From: Tenrec ecaudatus
Lineage: Eukaryota > Chordata > Mammalia > Afrosoricida > Tenrecidae
Reading direction: 5' to 3'
Length of the DNA: 64,000 nt
Assembly: GCF_050624435.1 (NCBI RefSeq)
Contig: NW_027458595.1
Coordinates: forward strand, 1 to 64,000
This document shows, in pieces, positions 35,833 through 49,492 of this stretch. Each line of letters opens with the position of its first letter. Positions within the stretch are counted from its first letter, which is position 1. Below the pieces are notes generated by a model. That model was not told the origin of the DNA. It worked only from the letters and a program-made list of their open reading frames with translations, and did no database searches. Made by a program: the position numbers and the translations under genes.

Positions 35833-36282
35833 ATGCTGTCATTGCTGTCCTCTTTTAGTGTACCTGCAGTTTCCACACTGCAGTGGGAACCATTGAAACA
35901 GCTGTTCTCATTCTCTGAGATGGTGTGCCACCCCACTCCATACCACCACCACCTCATCCCTTTCTCTTATTGTAGAGATAATGCCCCTTCCATATGTATC
36001 TCAGATATTCAATTAATGAAGAAAGACAAAAGTAGGAGAAATGATTTAGATGAAGGAGACCATAAGCATGAGGCCATAATGGGGTCCAAAGGCTGTGTGG
36101 CCATGTCGCTAATTATAGAAATGGATGAAATCTGCCACAAAAATGTGATTGGAGGCAGAGCAATTCATCACTCTCTCAGGCAGGACTACATAAGTGAGAA
36201 TGGGGCCATTATGGAGACATGGAGACGATCACAGATTAGAAAGGCTTACTGGATTTGTTCTGGGGCCTTCCGACCACTATAA
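35833..36282 (+). CDS. 149-codon ORF of unknown status (unit 4)
   Basis: Identical translation to 5895-6344. Confidence 0.13.
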   Translation: MLSLLSSFSVPAVSTLQWEPLKQLFSFSEMVCHPTPYHHHLIPFSYCRDNAPSICISDIQLMKKDKSRRNDLDEGDHKHEAIMGSKGCVAMSLIIEMDEICHKNVIGGRAIHHSLRQDYISENGAIMETWRRSQIRKAYWICSGAFRPL

Positions 36283-36374
36283 CTCATGACCACAAGGTCT
36301 TAGACTTTCCCAATTTCCATTGAGGACCTTCCCAGGGAAGTCCCAGAGGGCAGATTGCTCCTCTCTGCTCTGGC

Positions 36375-37138
36375 TAGTTGTTGTTGCGTGCCATTGAGGA
36401 CACTTGGACTCGTCGTGACCTCACATACAACCGAATGAAACACTGTAGGGTCGTGCACCATCCTCACAATTGTTCCTGTGCCTGAACCACCGATGAAGCC
36501 ACTGAGTCCATCCACTTCTTCGAGGACCTCCTCTGTTTCATGGCTTCTCCACTGTACCAAATAGGATGTCCTTCTCCAGGGACTGGTCTCTCCTGACAAC
36601 ATGTCCAAAGTATGTAAGATGGCGTCTTGCCATCCTTGCCTCTAAGCAGCACTCTGGCCTTATTTCTTCTGATACAGATTGGTCAGTCCTTCAGCAGTCC
36701 ATGGTACTGTCAGTAGTCTTCTGGTGGACCACAATTCGATGCATCTGTTCTTCTACAGCCTTCCTTATTCAGTGTCTAACTTTCACATGCATATGATGCA
36801 ATGGAAAATAGCATGGCTTAGGTCATGTGCACCTTAGTCCTCAGAGTAACATCATTGTTCTTCAACACTATAAAGAGGTTTTCTGCAGCAGATTTACCCA
36901 TTACAATACATCTTTTGATCTCCTGACTGCTGTTTCTATGAACATTGATAGTGGATCTAAGCAAGACAAAATCCTTGACAACTGAAGCCCTTTTCTCTGT
37001 TTATCACCTATTGGTCCAGTTTTGGGGATTTTGGTCTTCCTTATATTGAATTGTAACCCATATTGAAGGCTGCAATCCTTGATCTTCAGCAAGTAGTTCA
37101 ATTCCTCCTCATTTTCAGCAAACAAATGGTGTCATATA
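36375..37138 (-). mobile_element. RTE LINE fragment (unit 4)
   Basis: Equivalent of 6437-7200. Confidence 0.75.
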
Positions 37139-37223
37139 TGCACACAAGCAGGCTCCCAAAAGTTAGTGGAACAAGGAATCAAAAGAGAATGGAATTTTTC
37201 AGGGACTTTTTGAAATACCAGTT

Positions 37224-37314
<91 letters not shown>
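37224..37314. repeat. Compound microsatellite (TG)9 and uninterrupted (AG)~36
   Basis: The AG run continues straight into atgtggg, without the GG interruption of the other units. Confidence 0.95.
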
Positions 37315-37316
<2 letters not shown>

Positions 37317-38562
37317 TGGGCATAAAACAAACATCAAGCAACATAAGGGAGAATGCTGTTGGCTGCTGTTGAACTGATTCCGGTGCGCATGCACAGTGAC
37401 CTGCTGTGTGCACCATAGTGACCCCTCAGAAGCAGATCATCAAGCCTACCTTTCAACTGAAATTCTGAGAATTCACAATTTTCAGAAGTATGTGGATAAC
37501 AGTGAAAGCCAAAATTCTATTTGCACAGTCCCCACGTGGATTAAGCTTCCAGTGAATTCCTTCAGACCATTGACCAGGGATGTGAACACTCTTGCCACCA
37601 GGCAGAGGGCATTGGAAAGTGGATTACCCCTTAGGCAGCCCATGGTGGGGCTTAGAGACTTGCCTAAGTGTATCCTTGAATCGAGGCTGCCATTCTGGGC
37701 TGCACAGTCATGAGTCATGCCCCCAAAGCCTTGGTTGTTTGGCCCTGGACCACTCTTGTAAACTGTCCTGTTTAACACAGGTCCCAATCCTTGTCCTATT
37801 CTTGCTTCTGTAGTCCCACCTGGAACTGTGATGTTGGGATCTGCCGCCATGTCCTTTCAAGTCTGTGAATCTCAGATAACCCTTACATATCAATAAGACC
37901 TCTTGCTAATAGTTTCCCTCCCCTCATCTCGATGGCATGTGTTTGTCCTGTTTAAGATTTAATAAATTATCTTTGAGATTTGGGATATCCTCTTACCCTA
38001 AAACACAAGGCATCTCTGGGTGTATTCCAGCTGCCAACTTTTTAGGTAGTAGTCAAGAAGTTAGCTGTTATGTCACCCAGGAAGCTGGGGAAAGGATGAT
38101 CACCAGAACAAATCCATTATTCCCTCCACTCGCTTCCTAGCCTTTGAATCTCCACCTTGGAGGCAACTATGGCCTTTCTGTTTCTTTTTGATGATCATGT
38201 ACGCATGTCCAAGTAAAGCTTACTTTTTACTCTTTTGTATCGCCTATTTCATTAAATATTATATTTTGGAGATTCTTCCAAATGGATTCATACAGAATGA
38301 CCTCATTCATTTAAGAGTGCATGCTGTTACACAATACAGCTATGATAAAATGCATCTAACCAACCTCTCTTTTTTCTCTGTGTATTTTACCAATTTTCCT
38401 GTCAAAATTGACCATATCTGAGTTTGCTTTCAGGGACACCTTAAGTCTAGTACCCCTTGAATCCTAGGGCCTGGAGTCCTCCTCCTCTTCAGAACCAATC
38501 TCTGTGCAGGTGTGCTGGTATGTGAACTGTGAACCCTCTCCCTAAAATCAAAAAATAAAACC

Positions 38563-38703
38563 CAAACTCACTGTCATCAAGTCACTGTTGACTTGCAGTG
38601 ACCCTCTGAGTTTCTGAAACTCTGTCTATGGTAGTAGAAAAACCAGTCTTTCTCAGAGCTGCTGGTAGTTTTGAACTGCCAACCATGTGGATCACAGCAT
38701 AAC
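38563..38703 (+). mobile_element. AfroSINE interrupted by an LTR (unit 4)
   Basis: Equivalent of 8590-8730. Confidence 0.65.
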
Positions 38704-38871
38704 TGTTAGGTTTCTCGGGTGGGAAATACCTCAGTTCTTGGCATCACAGGAGAAAGAATTCATGTCGAAGACTGATTGTTGATCCAAATGGGTTTGTATT
38801 AAGGAGAGAAGGTGATAGAGGAGAAGAGAAGAGAAAGAGAGGAGAGAGGGGGAAGGGGGAAAGAAAGGATT

Positions 38872-38921
<50 letters not shown>

Positions 38922-39133
38922 CCCCACAGAAAAACAGGGAGGTGGTCTCCAGGTTCGGCCTTTAGTGGCTTCGGCTGGGAGGCGTGGTTGACATTATTGG
39001 TTGACCCCATTGGCTGAATTAAGCCCACCTGTCCTGGTTTGCACCCACCTAAGTGCACTGCCTCCCTGCCTCATGTGCCTGAATTTGGAGCCTGCCCAGT
39101 AGACACCCTGGTCCCAGCTCTAGCTACCTAACA
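38704..39133 (-). mobile_element. Solo LTR (unit 4)
   Basis: 430 bp, AG tract of 50 nt, as in unit 1. Confidence 0.65.
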
Positions 39134-39377
39134 TAAAACTACACCATAACACTACTCCCTCCTAAACAGCATAGCTAAAAATATGAGTTGAGCAGAGAAA
39201 TTGGTTCTTAAAAGAATGCCTTCGCTTACAACCGATTGTCATTTTAAATTTCACTTGATGGTGTAGAGAGAACCAAGAGATCATTCCATCCCTCAGATTA
39301 CTTGTAAACTACTGCAGAAACCTCAGGAAAGCCAGCAATTGCCTGCAAGACTGAGGTAAGAATCTCAAGGTTGACTC

Positions 39378-39477
39378 CCAAAACCATACGCATTGCTATA
39401 GAGTTGATTCTGACCCATAGCAACCTTACACAGGACAGGGTAGAACTACCTCTGAGTTTCCAAGTCTGAAACTCTCT
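39378..39477 (+). mobile_element. AfroSINE 5' fragment (unit 4)
   Basis: Equivalent of 9405-9504; the preceding site 39346 is C. Confidence 0.7.
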
Positions 39478-39966
39478 ATTTTTGTAAATCATTTTATTGG
39501 GGGCTCTTACAGGTCTTATAACAATCCATACATCAATTTTGTCAAGCACATTTGTACATATGTTGCAATCATCATTTTCTTTGTATGTGAGCCCTTGGTA
39601 TCAACTCCTTTTATTTCCCTCCCTCCCAACCCTCCCTACCTCATGAACACTTGATAAATTATTAATTATTATTTTTCATATTGTACAGAATCCGCTGTCT
39701 CCATTCACCCAAGTTCTTGTTGTTCATGCCCCCCAGTCACCCCCTGGGGAGCGGCGTGGTTATACAGTGATCATTGCAGTCAGTTCCCCCTTTCACACCC
39801 CACCTCTCCCCCACCCTCATGGTATCACTACTCCCATTACTGTTCCTAGGGGGTTTATCTGTCCTGAATTCTGTGTGTCCAGAGCTCTTATCTGCACCAG
39901 TGTACATGCTTTGGTCTAGCCGGATTTGTAAGGTAGAACTGGAGTCATGATAGTGGGGTGAGGGCT
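39478..39966 (-). mobile_element. Retrotransposon 3' tail B (units 4/5 junction)
   Basis: Equivalent of 9505-9993. Confidence 0.75.
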
Positions 39967-40689
39967 GGGAGAGTCTGTAACTCTTTATAGGAGTAGAAAG
40001 CTTCACAGGAAAGTGAATTTGAGGCTGAGACCTTGGGAAAAGTTTGGTCAAGATAAACAGATGTGGAGTGGTGTAGGGAAGGAAAGATTAAAAATAACCT
40101 GGTCCAGGATCCTCACAAATTTTAAGTTCATTTGACGCTCCCTAGGGAGGAAGGAGGAAGAGCTATCAGCAGGCAGGCTGTGTCATGCCTACAGCCTCTA
40201 CAAAAATGCTTCCTGACTCTTCTCAGAAATTCTGCCAGGTGCTACCAGCCTCCTGAGTCTGAGAATGGTTCCTCTATGTTCTTATGAAGCTGAGGAAGGT
40301 TGGCACAAAAATATTTGGGAATCCAAGGAGCATGGTGAGGTCATTTCAGGGGGTCATGAGGAATGACTAGTAGGGATTTCAGCCAAATTAAAGGGCTTAG
40401 CAATTTGAATACCAGCTGACTCTGACCTTGATCAAGCCTCTTTACCTTTCTGGGTCAATTAAAAAAATTATTTTTTACCAGGTTTCTACTATATGTCAGA
40501 TATGGGGAAGCAGTAGACAAACCAATAGAAGCTAGGAAATTTGATCCCACCTGTACAGATGTTGCTTCTAAAGACAGCATTCTTTATGTATGAGTTTGCC
40601 AGTAGTAATAATTGTCGTTAATCGTGCACTCTTGCCTGAAGAAAAATCCAAGAATCTGTGTCTTTGTACCTCCCTTTTGACACCCTCAA

Positions 40690-40895
40690 GGAACCCAGTG
40701 GTGCTGTGAGGAAGGCATTGGCCTGCTAACCCAAATACTGGCAGTTCAAACCCACCTGATGCTCCAAAGAAGATGAGACTGTCTGTTCCCCTGAAGATAT
40801 ATCCTTTTGGAAACCCCACAGAGCAACTCTACTCTGTCCTATGAGAGTCAGAATAGACTAGTGAGGACAGTAGATGTGGTTTGGGTTTGGTTTCA
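40690..40895 (-). mobile_element. AfroSINE, reverse (unit 5)
   Basis: Equivalent of 752-957. Confidence 0.75.
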
Positions 40896-41497
40896 ACACC
40901 TCCTCCCTGATCTACCTCATTACATCACAGTGCCTTAATCAGCTCCCCAAGCTGGTTTGTTTTTATGGCAGATTTTCTTTCTCTCCCCAAGTGCCTGATT
41001 GTGGGAAACAGAGGGATTTCTCCCAAGCTGTCTACCCCAAATATATTCCAAACTCAGCTGCTTGCAAATGACTATGCACTTGGAGGTCATCAGGAATAGA
41101 TCAGGGGTCATTCTCCCTAAGAGTTATCAGCTATCTAGTGCAAGCAGACACCACTGCTTATCCCACAACAAGTAGGATTCACTCCCTTCTGATAAGGATA
41201 CTAGTTGTCTGTTTCCTTGTAGGAGACACCAGAGAGGTCAAACCCATCCAAAGATGACCAAGGTTAGGCTGCCATCCTAAAACTAGAATCAGCCCATCTT
41301 GTCACATGTATACCCCCCAATCTCTACTCTTGCTATTGCATTTCCATAGACCATCCCCTCTCATTACTGTATCACCTATAGCACATCCCCTTCCTGTGAC
41401 ATGGGTCCTCACCTGTCATTAGGGGGCTTGCATGCCCCCAGAGTTCTGTCTTGGTTAACTTCACTCATTCCCTCTATGCTGGCTTTAGGGGAAGTTA

Positions 41498-44365
41498 ATG
41501 GGAGGGCTAGGCCCCCCTGAATGCCCTAAGGAAATGACCCGGCATCCACAGTTAACAAACCTTTTTCCTTCCATTTCTAATTCCATGTGGGGGCGCTGTT
41601 TCTCCACAACAGCAGTCCAGAAGACTGCTTGATTTATAGGGTGGTCAAACTTCTCAAGTACTCTTTCCTGATAGGTATAAATTTTTACTCTAGAAATGCA
41701 AGGAAGGGAAAATTGGCTTAAGCGATCCTACATTTTTACAAACCATGGTATATCAGAACTCATTACTGCCTTAATTTCTTCTTCACAATCCTGACCAATA
41801 ACTCCAGCAACACATTGAGAATTTATGTTGGACTTTCTTTTTTTTTTTTTTTTTTTGGACTTTCTTAATAAACATCCTATAGTTCTTTTAGGTAGTGGAC
41901 CCCAATTACTGCTCTTCATTTCTGATTCAATCACAGTTTTGGGTTTTTTCTTACAACTCTTATCAACTCCAGTATCAATTTTAATTTCTTGAGTACTAAG
42001 GTTAAATCTTCCTGATAGAAACTGTATTAATCTTTCAATAAGAGGTCCCTGCTTTTGAGGATCAAGCTCCTGTGAAGGCTTCTGAGCCATCTCTTGGTTA
42101 TTCAAACCAACTGCAGTGAGAACAGAGACTAGGTTTTTGCCTCTTTGGCTAGGTCTGTTCTCCTGCTGTGAGGCTGCTAGATAAAGGCGATTTCTCTCAA
42201 AGATCTTCTTTGCTCCAGTAGGCAGACACCTTGCCTACCACGCTCTGCTATGAGGGCTCTGCATCAAGCTTCTTCCACTATTTTCCCGCCGGGAAGTCTT
42301 TGCTAATGGCGACCCTTCACTGTTGATTTTTGAACGACATTGGCTCGCCCAATGAGTTCCCTTCCTACAATGGAGGCAGAGTTCAGGTTCGTTTAAACCC
42401 GATCTCCATGGTCCTGGCCCATGCTCTGACATTGGCCGCAGCCTGCTCTGCCTACACTCTTTTGAAGATGACTTGTCTTCCCACAACTAAAGCACTTTCT
42501 TCCAGGTCTGATATAGTTTGCCAATGAAGCTGCCATGAGGTCTGCCTTGTATTCCTCTGCCTCTACATTCCTGCATATCCTAAAATAACCCAGCAAAGTG
42601 CCCTGTTCGCTGTAGGGATGCAAGGCATTTTTACAGTGCTTATTAGAGAAATCATAAGATAGCTTGTGCACTAGGTCTCTTACTGCCTGAACATTCTTCA
42701 CACATTTGGAAATAGCATCTTCCAGTCGGGACACAAAGTCAGCGTAACGCTCATCATTCTGTTGTCTTATAGCCCTGTAACGCGGCGTTCTCTCTTCTGA
42801 TGGAATTATCTTTTCCCAGGCCCTTAAGCAAACCTCATGTATCTGTCCTATTGTCTGTTCAGTAAACTGTAGTTGAGACTCAACTGTAATATAATTTGCA
42901 GCCCCTAGCAATTGATGAATTCCTATATCTATCCCATCCTCAGCATTCTTCCCAGCTCTTGCAAGGGCTGCTTCCTTCCATAGCATTTGATATCACAAGC
43001 ATTCTGAAGAGTAAAGACAAATTCTCACTAAAGCTTTCCAATCTGTAGGGGTCCAGCTGTCAGACTCTGCTAGAGCCCTTATCATGCTAATTACAAAATG
43101 GGAGTCTGGGCCCTAGTCATTGATTGCCTGCTTGAGATCTTTTAGCAACTTAAAAGGCAAAGGCACTGTGAATTCCTTTTGGTTCTAACAGGATAAGACA
43201 TCTTGCATTCTAAATCTTCTTCTGCAATCCCTCTTCCTACTCTGGAGAGTAAAGGTGCTTTCCTATACTTTGCTTCTTTACATCTATTCTCTGAGCTACT
43301 CTTTTCAATCTGGATATCTTGGAGTTCCACTTCCTGAACTTCACCTTCTGTGCTAGCTCTCCTAGTTTGCATTTCTTTGGAGCTAATCTCTCTACCTTCA
43401 GGGCTGGCTTGCTTGATTGTTTTACAATCTCTGGCCTATCTTACACTAAATTCCAGCAGGAGAGCAGTTGCTTTTACTATGTCCCCTTCTGACTCAGGCT
43501 CATTCTTTTAGCCCTGCCTAAAATCTTCTCATCTGCCTGAAACCCGTTCTCACTGCTTCTCATCTGATTTAAATTTGGGCATCTTAGACGTTGCCTGTTC
43601 TGCTTCTTGGCTTTCTCTACCTTTGAAAGCAAGGGAGCTTCCTGGGATTGTTTAATAGCCATGCTTTGGATCTTGCAATCCACTGCCTCTAGTACTGTAT
43701 CACCTTTAAACCTTCGGAGTCTGCAGTCTCGCGAGAGCATACAGGCTTTGGCAATGAGGTTCTGTTCTAGAATTGGAGGCTTTAGATAACAAACCAATCC
43801 CTGCCTTTTCAGTTTTTCCTAAAGTTTCATAACCTAAATCATGCTTATTCACAGACACTTTAGCTTGCTTTTCTAGATTTGAATAGACACAAGACTTCTC
43901 ACTAGACTGTTCATCCTTATTCTCTTCCTCCTGCAAAAGTTTTAAAACCATCTTAACTTGTACCCACAGAGACCACTTCTCCATAGGGATACTCTCCCCA
44001 TCTCTGTGCTTCCTTTAAGTTGACAATGACCTCCTCCCAGGTCTCTAAATCAAAAGTTCCTTCCTCTGAGAACCATGAATTATACCTTTTTACTACTTTT
44101 AGAAAACATTGTATCTTTTTCTTCGTTACTTTTACACCTTGTCTTTTCAGTAAGTAGAGAGCATGGTACCATAAGTTTCAGGTTTACTTTTACCTTGCTC
44201 CCATTATCCTCTTTAAAATTCTAATTCACTATTTCCACTACTTCTCTGTCAATCCCCACACCGGATCCTCACTTCACACAATTTTCAAATTCACTCTACA
44301 TACCAATGGGGCCATATAATTGTTATATGGGATATAACTCATATTGTCCCACGTTGTGCGCCATT
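41498..44365 (-). pseudogene. gag-pro: ERV class II gag-pro remnant (unit 5)
   Basis: Poly-T of 19. At this length the reverse frame stays open across the tract, giving a 125-codon ORF (41728-42105) that joins both dUTPase-like halves; the first conserved dUTPase motif is still replaced by lysines. Capsid/nucleocapsid ORF at 42393-42986; second knuckle ORF at 42235-42486. Confidence 0.8.
44346..44363 (-). other. tRNA-Lys-type primer binding site (unit 5)
   Basis: CpG retained (C at 44352). Confidence 0.75.
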
Positions 44366-44699
44366 TGTCTGGGGAAGCCCGCCTTGTGCTGGGGCTCCAG
44401 CCTCCAGCCCAGTCCTTGAGCCTCCTGCCTGGTCTCCATCCCACCTCCCTTCGTCCACACTGAGCGTGGACCTGGCTGGTAAGATCATGGCCATCCAGGA
44501 GGTGAGCATGCTACCATGAATTGTGTCTGACTGCATTATTGTAATGTCTCTTCTATCGCTCATGCTCCCGGTGACTTTAATATAATATTTATATATCTCA
44601 ACCATACAATTGTGCTTATTGAACCCAAGATTACTGGTGGGGGGCTGGCACCCCAACTCATACCACAGTACATACCATTTGTCTAGTTCTTCAATGCTT
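44366..44699 (-). mobile_element. 5' LTR-like segment (unit 5)
   Basis: Equivalent of 4426-4759. Confidence 0.45.
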
Positions 44700-45155
44700 C
44701 CTCTCCCGCTCACTCCCTCCAACTATCATGACCTCAGCTCTACCTTACAAAGCCGGCTAGACCAGAGCATGTACACTGGTACAGATAAGAACTCTCAACA
44801 CACAGAATCCAGGACAGATAAACCCTTCAGGAACAGTAATGGAAGTAGTGATAACATGAGGGTAGGGATGAGATAGAGGGAACTGATAGCAATGATTGAT
44901 GTATTAACACTCACACCCCAGGGGGACAAGCAACAGAAACATTGGTGAAGTGAGACCTTGGACATTGTAAAATATGAAAGTATAATTTATCAAGGTTTCA
45001 TGAGGGTGGGAGAGTGGGAGAGAAGGGGGAAAAAGGAGCTGATACCAAGGGGTCAAGTATAAAGAAAATGATGATGGTACCGTAGGTACAAATGTGCTTG
45101 ATACAATTGATGTATGCATTGTTATAAGTGGTGTAAGAGCCCCCGATAAAATGAC
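44700..45155 (+). mobile_element. Retrotransposon 3' tail A (unit 5)
   Basis: Equivalent of 4760-5215. Confidence 0.75.
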
Positions 45156-45243
45156 TCAATTTTTTAAAAGTGTTTAGGTAGATCTTGATGGAGGATAGAT
45201 TGAGAAACAATAGTTTCAGAATTTGATAATTTTGCTTAATAAT

Positions 45244-45460
45244 CAAACTGAAAACTCACTGCCATTGCATCTTTTGTGACTCACAGCAACCCTGACTTTC
45301 AGCAACCCTATTGGACAGGGTAGAGCAGCCCCTGTGAGTTTCTGAGACTGCAACTCTTTACAGGGGTAGAAAGCCCTAACGTTTCTCTCTCAGAGCGGGT
45401 GGTGGTTTTGAACTATGTGGGTAGCAGCCAAGTGAAAACCACTATGCCACCAGGGCTCCC
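45244..45460 (+). mobile_element. AfroSINE, forward (unit 5)
   Basis: Equivalent of 5304-5520. Confidence 0.85.
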
Positions 45461-45834
45461 TGTGCCACATAGCGGGAGCTGTTGTTTTCCCAAACATTCA
45501 CTTGGCTATTTCTTTTATAAGAAGCCAAGTAATTTGGCAGCTTATTTCTGTTCCAGTTTTCTTATATAGAAAATGTGGTGACAGTGTGAACCTGTTTGTT
45601 GTAGTTTATGTGAACATAATTGAGTGATCTAGACCAAGTGAGCTAGACCAAGTGAGCTGACTGGTCAAAAATCAGACCTGTGGATTGCCAAATTGGTTCT
45701 GCTGAGATTGGGGCTTTCCTGGATCCACAGGCTTCCTCCAAGCTGTGTCCGAGAAGCTCTGCATTTTAGAGCTACATTTTATAGTTGAAAGAGAGGCCTA
45801 AGGAGGGAGGGAGTCCTTAAGCTCTAAGACCTTA

Positions 45835-46284
45835 ATGCTGTCATTGCTGTCCTCTTTTAGTGTACCTGCAGTTTCCACACTGCAGTGGGAACCATTGAAA
45901 CAGCTGTTCTCATTCTCTGAGATGGTGTGCCACCCCACTCCATACCACCACCACCTCATCCCTTTCTCTTATTGTAGAGATAATGCCCCTTCCATATGTA
46001 TCTCAGATATTCAATTAATGAAGAAAGACAAAAGTAGGAGAAATGATTTAGATGAAGGAGACCATAAGCATGAGGCCATAATGGGGTCCAAAGGCTGTGT
46101 GGCCATGTCGCTAATTATAGAAATGGATGAAATCTGCCACAAAAATGTGATTGGAGGCAGAGCAATTCATCACTCTCTCAGGCAGGACTACATAAGTGAG
46201 AATGGGGCCATTATGGAGACATGGAGACGATCACAGATTAGAAAGGCTTACTGGATTTGTTCTGGGGCCTTCCGACCACTATAA
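45835..46284 (+). CDS. 149-codon ORF of unknown status (unit 5)
   Basis: Identical translation to 5895-6344. Confidence 0.13.
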   Translation: MLSLLSSFSVPAVSTLQWEPLKQLFSFSEMVCHPTPYHHHLIPFSYCRDNAPSICISDIQLMKKDKSRRNDLDEGDHKHEAIMGSKGCVAMSLIIEMDEICHKNVIGGRAIHHSLRQDYISENGAIMETWRRSQIRKAYWICSGAFRPL

Positions 46285-46376
46285 CTCATGACCACAAGGT
46301 CTTAGACTTTCCCAATTTCCATTGAGGACCTTCCCAGGGAAGTCCCAGAGGGCAGATTGCTCCTCTCTGCTCTGGC

Positions 46377-47140
46377 TAGTTGTTGTTGCGTGCCATTGAG
46401 GACACTTGGACTCGTCGTGACCTCACATACAACCGAATGAAACACTGTAGGGTCGTGCACCATCCTCACAATTGTTCCTGTGCCTGAACCACCGATGAAG
46501 CCACTGAGTCCATCCACTTCTTCGAGGACCTCCTCTGTTTCATGGCTTCTCCACTGTACCAAATAGGATGTCCTTCTCCAGGGACTGGTCTCTCCTGACA
46601 ACATGTCCAAAGTATGTAAGATGGCGTCTTGCCATCCTTGCCTCTAAGCAGCACTCTGGCCTTATTTCTTCTGATACAGATTGGTCAGTCCTTCAGCAGT
46701 CCATGGTACTGTCAGTAGTCTTCTGGTGGACCACAATTCGATGCATCTGTTCTTCTACAGCCTTCCTTATTCAGTGTCTAACTTTCACATGCATATGATG
46801 CAATGGAAAATAGCATGGCTTAGGTCATGTGCACCTTAGTCCTCAGAGTAACATCATTGTTCTTCAACACTATAAAGAGGTTTTCTGCAGCAGATTTACC
46901 CATTACAATACATCTTTTGATCTCCTGACTGCTGTTTCTATGAACATTGATAGTGGATCTAAGCAAGACAAAATCCTTGACAACTGAAGCCCTTTTCTCT
47001 GTTTATCACCTATTGGTCCAGTTTTGGGGATTTTGGTCTTCCTTATATTGAATTGTAACCCATATTGAAGGCTGCAATCCTTGATCTTCAGCAAGTAGTT
47101 CAATTCCTCCTCATTTTCAGCAAACAAATGGTGTCATATA
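46377..47140 (-). mobile_element. RTE LINE fragment (unit 5)
   Basis: Equivalent of 6437-7200. Confidence 0.75.
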
Positions 47141-47221
47141 TGCACACAAGCAGGCTCCCAAAAGTTAGTGGAACAAGGAATCAAAAGAGAATGGAATTTT
47201 TCAGGGACTTTTTGAAATACC

Positions 47222-47329
<108 letters not shown>

Positions 47330-48577
47330 TGTGGGCATAAAACAAACATCAAGCAACATAAGGGAGAATGCTGTTGGCTGCTGTTGAACTGATTCCGGTG
47401 CGCATGCACAGTGACCTGCTGTGTGCACCATAGTGACCCCTCAGAAGCAGATCATCAAGCCTACCTTTCAACTGAAATTCTGAGAATTCACAATTTTCAG
47501 AAGTATGTGGATAACAGTGAAAGCCAAAATTCTATTTGCACAGTCCCCACGTGGATTAAGCTTCCAGTGAATTCCTTCAGACCATTGACCAGGGATGTGA
47601 ACACTCTTGCCACCAGGCAGAGGGCATTGGAAAGTGGATTACCCCTTAGGCAGCCCATGGTGGGGCTTAGAGACTTGCCTAAGTGTATCCTTGAATCGAG
47701 GCTGCCATTCTGGGCTGCACAGTCATGAGTCATGCCCCCAAAGCCTTGGTTGTTTGGCCCTGGACCACTCTTGTAAACTGTCCTGTTTAACACAGGTCCC
47801 AATCCTTGTCCTATTCTTGCTTCTGTAGTCCCACCTGGAACTGTGATGTTGGGATCTGCCGCCATGTCCTTTCAAGTCTGTGAATCTCAGATAACCCTTA
47901 CATATCAATAAGACCTCTTGCTAATAGTTTCCCTCCCCTCATCTCGATGGCATGTGTTTGTCCTGTTTAAGATTTAATAAATTATCTTTGAGATTTGGGA
48001 TATCCTCTTACCCTAAAACACAAGGCATCTCTGGGTGTATTCCAGCTGCCAACTTTTTAGGTAGTAGTCAAGAAGTTAGCTGTTATGTCACCCAGGAAGC
48101 TGGGGAAAGGATGATCACCAGAACAAATCCATTATTCCCTCCACTCGCTTCCTAGCCTTTGAATCTCCACCTTGGAGGCAACTATGGCCTTTCTGTTTCT
48201 TTTTGATGATCATGTACGCATGTCCAAGTAAAGCTTACTTTTTACTCTTTTGTATCGCCTATTTCATTAAATATTATATTTTGGAGATTCTTCCAAATGG
48301 ATTCATACAGAATGACCTCATTCATTTAAGAGTGCATGCTGTTACACAATACAGCTATGATAAAATGCATCTAACCAACCTCTCTTTTTTCTCTGTGTAT
48401 TTTACCAATTTTCCTGTCAAAATTGACCATATCTGAGTTTGCTTTCAGGGACACCTTAAGTCTAGTACCCCTTGAATCCTAGGGCCTGGAGTCCTCCTCC
48501 TCTTCAGAACCAATCTCTGTGCAGGTGTGCTGGTATGTGAACTGTGAACCCTCTCCCTAAAATCAAAAAATAAAACC

Positions 48578-48718
48578 CAAACTCACTGTCATCAAGTCAC
48601 TGTTGACTTGCAGTGACCCTCTGAGTTTCTGAAACTCTGTCTATGGTAGTAGAAAAACCAGTCTTTCTCAGAGCTGCTGGTAGTTTTGAACTGCCAACCA
48701 TGTGGATCACAGCATAAC
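48578..48718 (+). mobile_element. AfroSINE interrupted by an LTR (unit 5)
   Basis: Equivalent of 8590-8730. Confidence 0.65.
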
Positions 48719-48883
48719 TGTTAGGTTTCTCGGGTGGGAAATACCTCAGTTCTTGGCATCACAGGAGAAAGAATTCATGTCGAAGACTGATTGTTGATCC
48801 AAATGGGTTTGTATTAAGGAGAGAAGGTGATAGAGGAGAAGAGAAGAGAAAGAGAGGAGAGAGGGGGAAGGGGGAAAGAAAGG

Positions 48884-48936
<53 letters not shown>

Positions 48937-49148
48937 CCCCACAGAAAAACAGGGAGGTGGTCTCCAGGTTCGGCCTTTAGTGGCTTCGGCTGGGAGGCGT
49001 GGTTGACATTATTGGTTGACCCCATTGGCTGAATTAAGCCCACCTGTCCTGGTTTGCACCCACCTAAGTGCACTGCCTCCCTGCCTCATGTGCCTGAATT
49101 TGGAGCCTGCCCAGTAGACACCCTGGTCCCAGCTCTAGCTACCTAACA
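48719..49148 (-). mobile_element. Solo LTR (unit 5)
   Basis: 430 bp. The AAAG interruption of its AG tract sits further right than in units 1 and 4, although the total length is the same. Confidence 0.65.
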
Positions 49149-49392
49149 TAAAACTACACCATAACACTACTCCCTCCTAAACAGCATAGCTAAAAATATG
49201 AGTTGAGCAGAGAAATTGGTTCTTAAAAGAATGCCTTCGCTTACAACCGATTGTCATTTTAAATTTCACTTGATGGTGTAGAGAGAACCAAGAGATCATT
49301 CCATCCCTCAGATTACTTGTAAACTACTGCAGAAACCTCAGGAAAGCCAGCAATTGCCTGCAAGACTGAGGTAAGAATCTCAAGGTTGACTC

Positions 49393-49492
49393 CCAAAACC
49401 ATACGCATTGCTATAGAGTTGATTCTGACCCATAGCAACCTTACACAGGACAGGGTAGAACTACCTCTGAGTTTCCAAGTCTGAAACTCTCT
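49393..49492 (+). mobile_element. AfroSINE 5' fragment (unit 5)
   Basis: Equivalent of 9405-9504; the preceding site 49361 is C. Confidence 0.7.

Larger units (their letters stand above)
29938..39938 (+). repeat. Array unit 4 (10001 bp)
   Basis: Relative to unit 1: +1 T, +35 in TG/AG, 0 in AG. The GG that ends the AG tract in the other units is missing here. Confidence 0.97.
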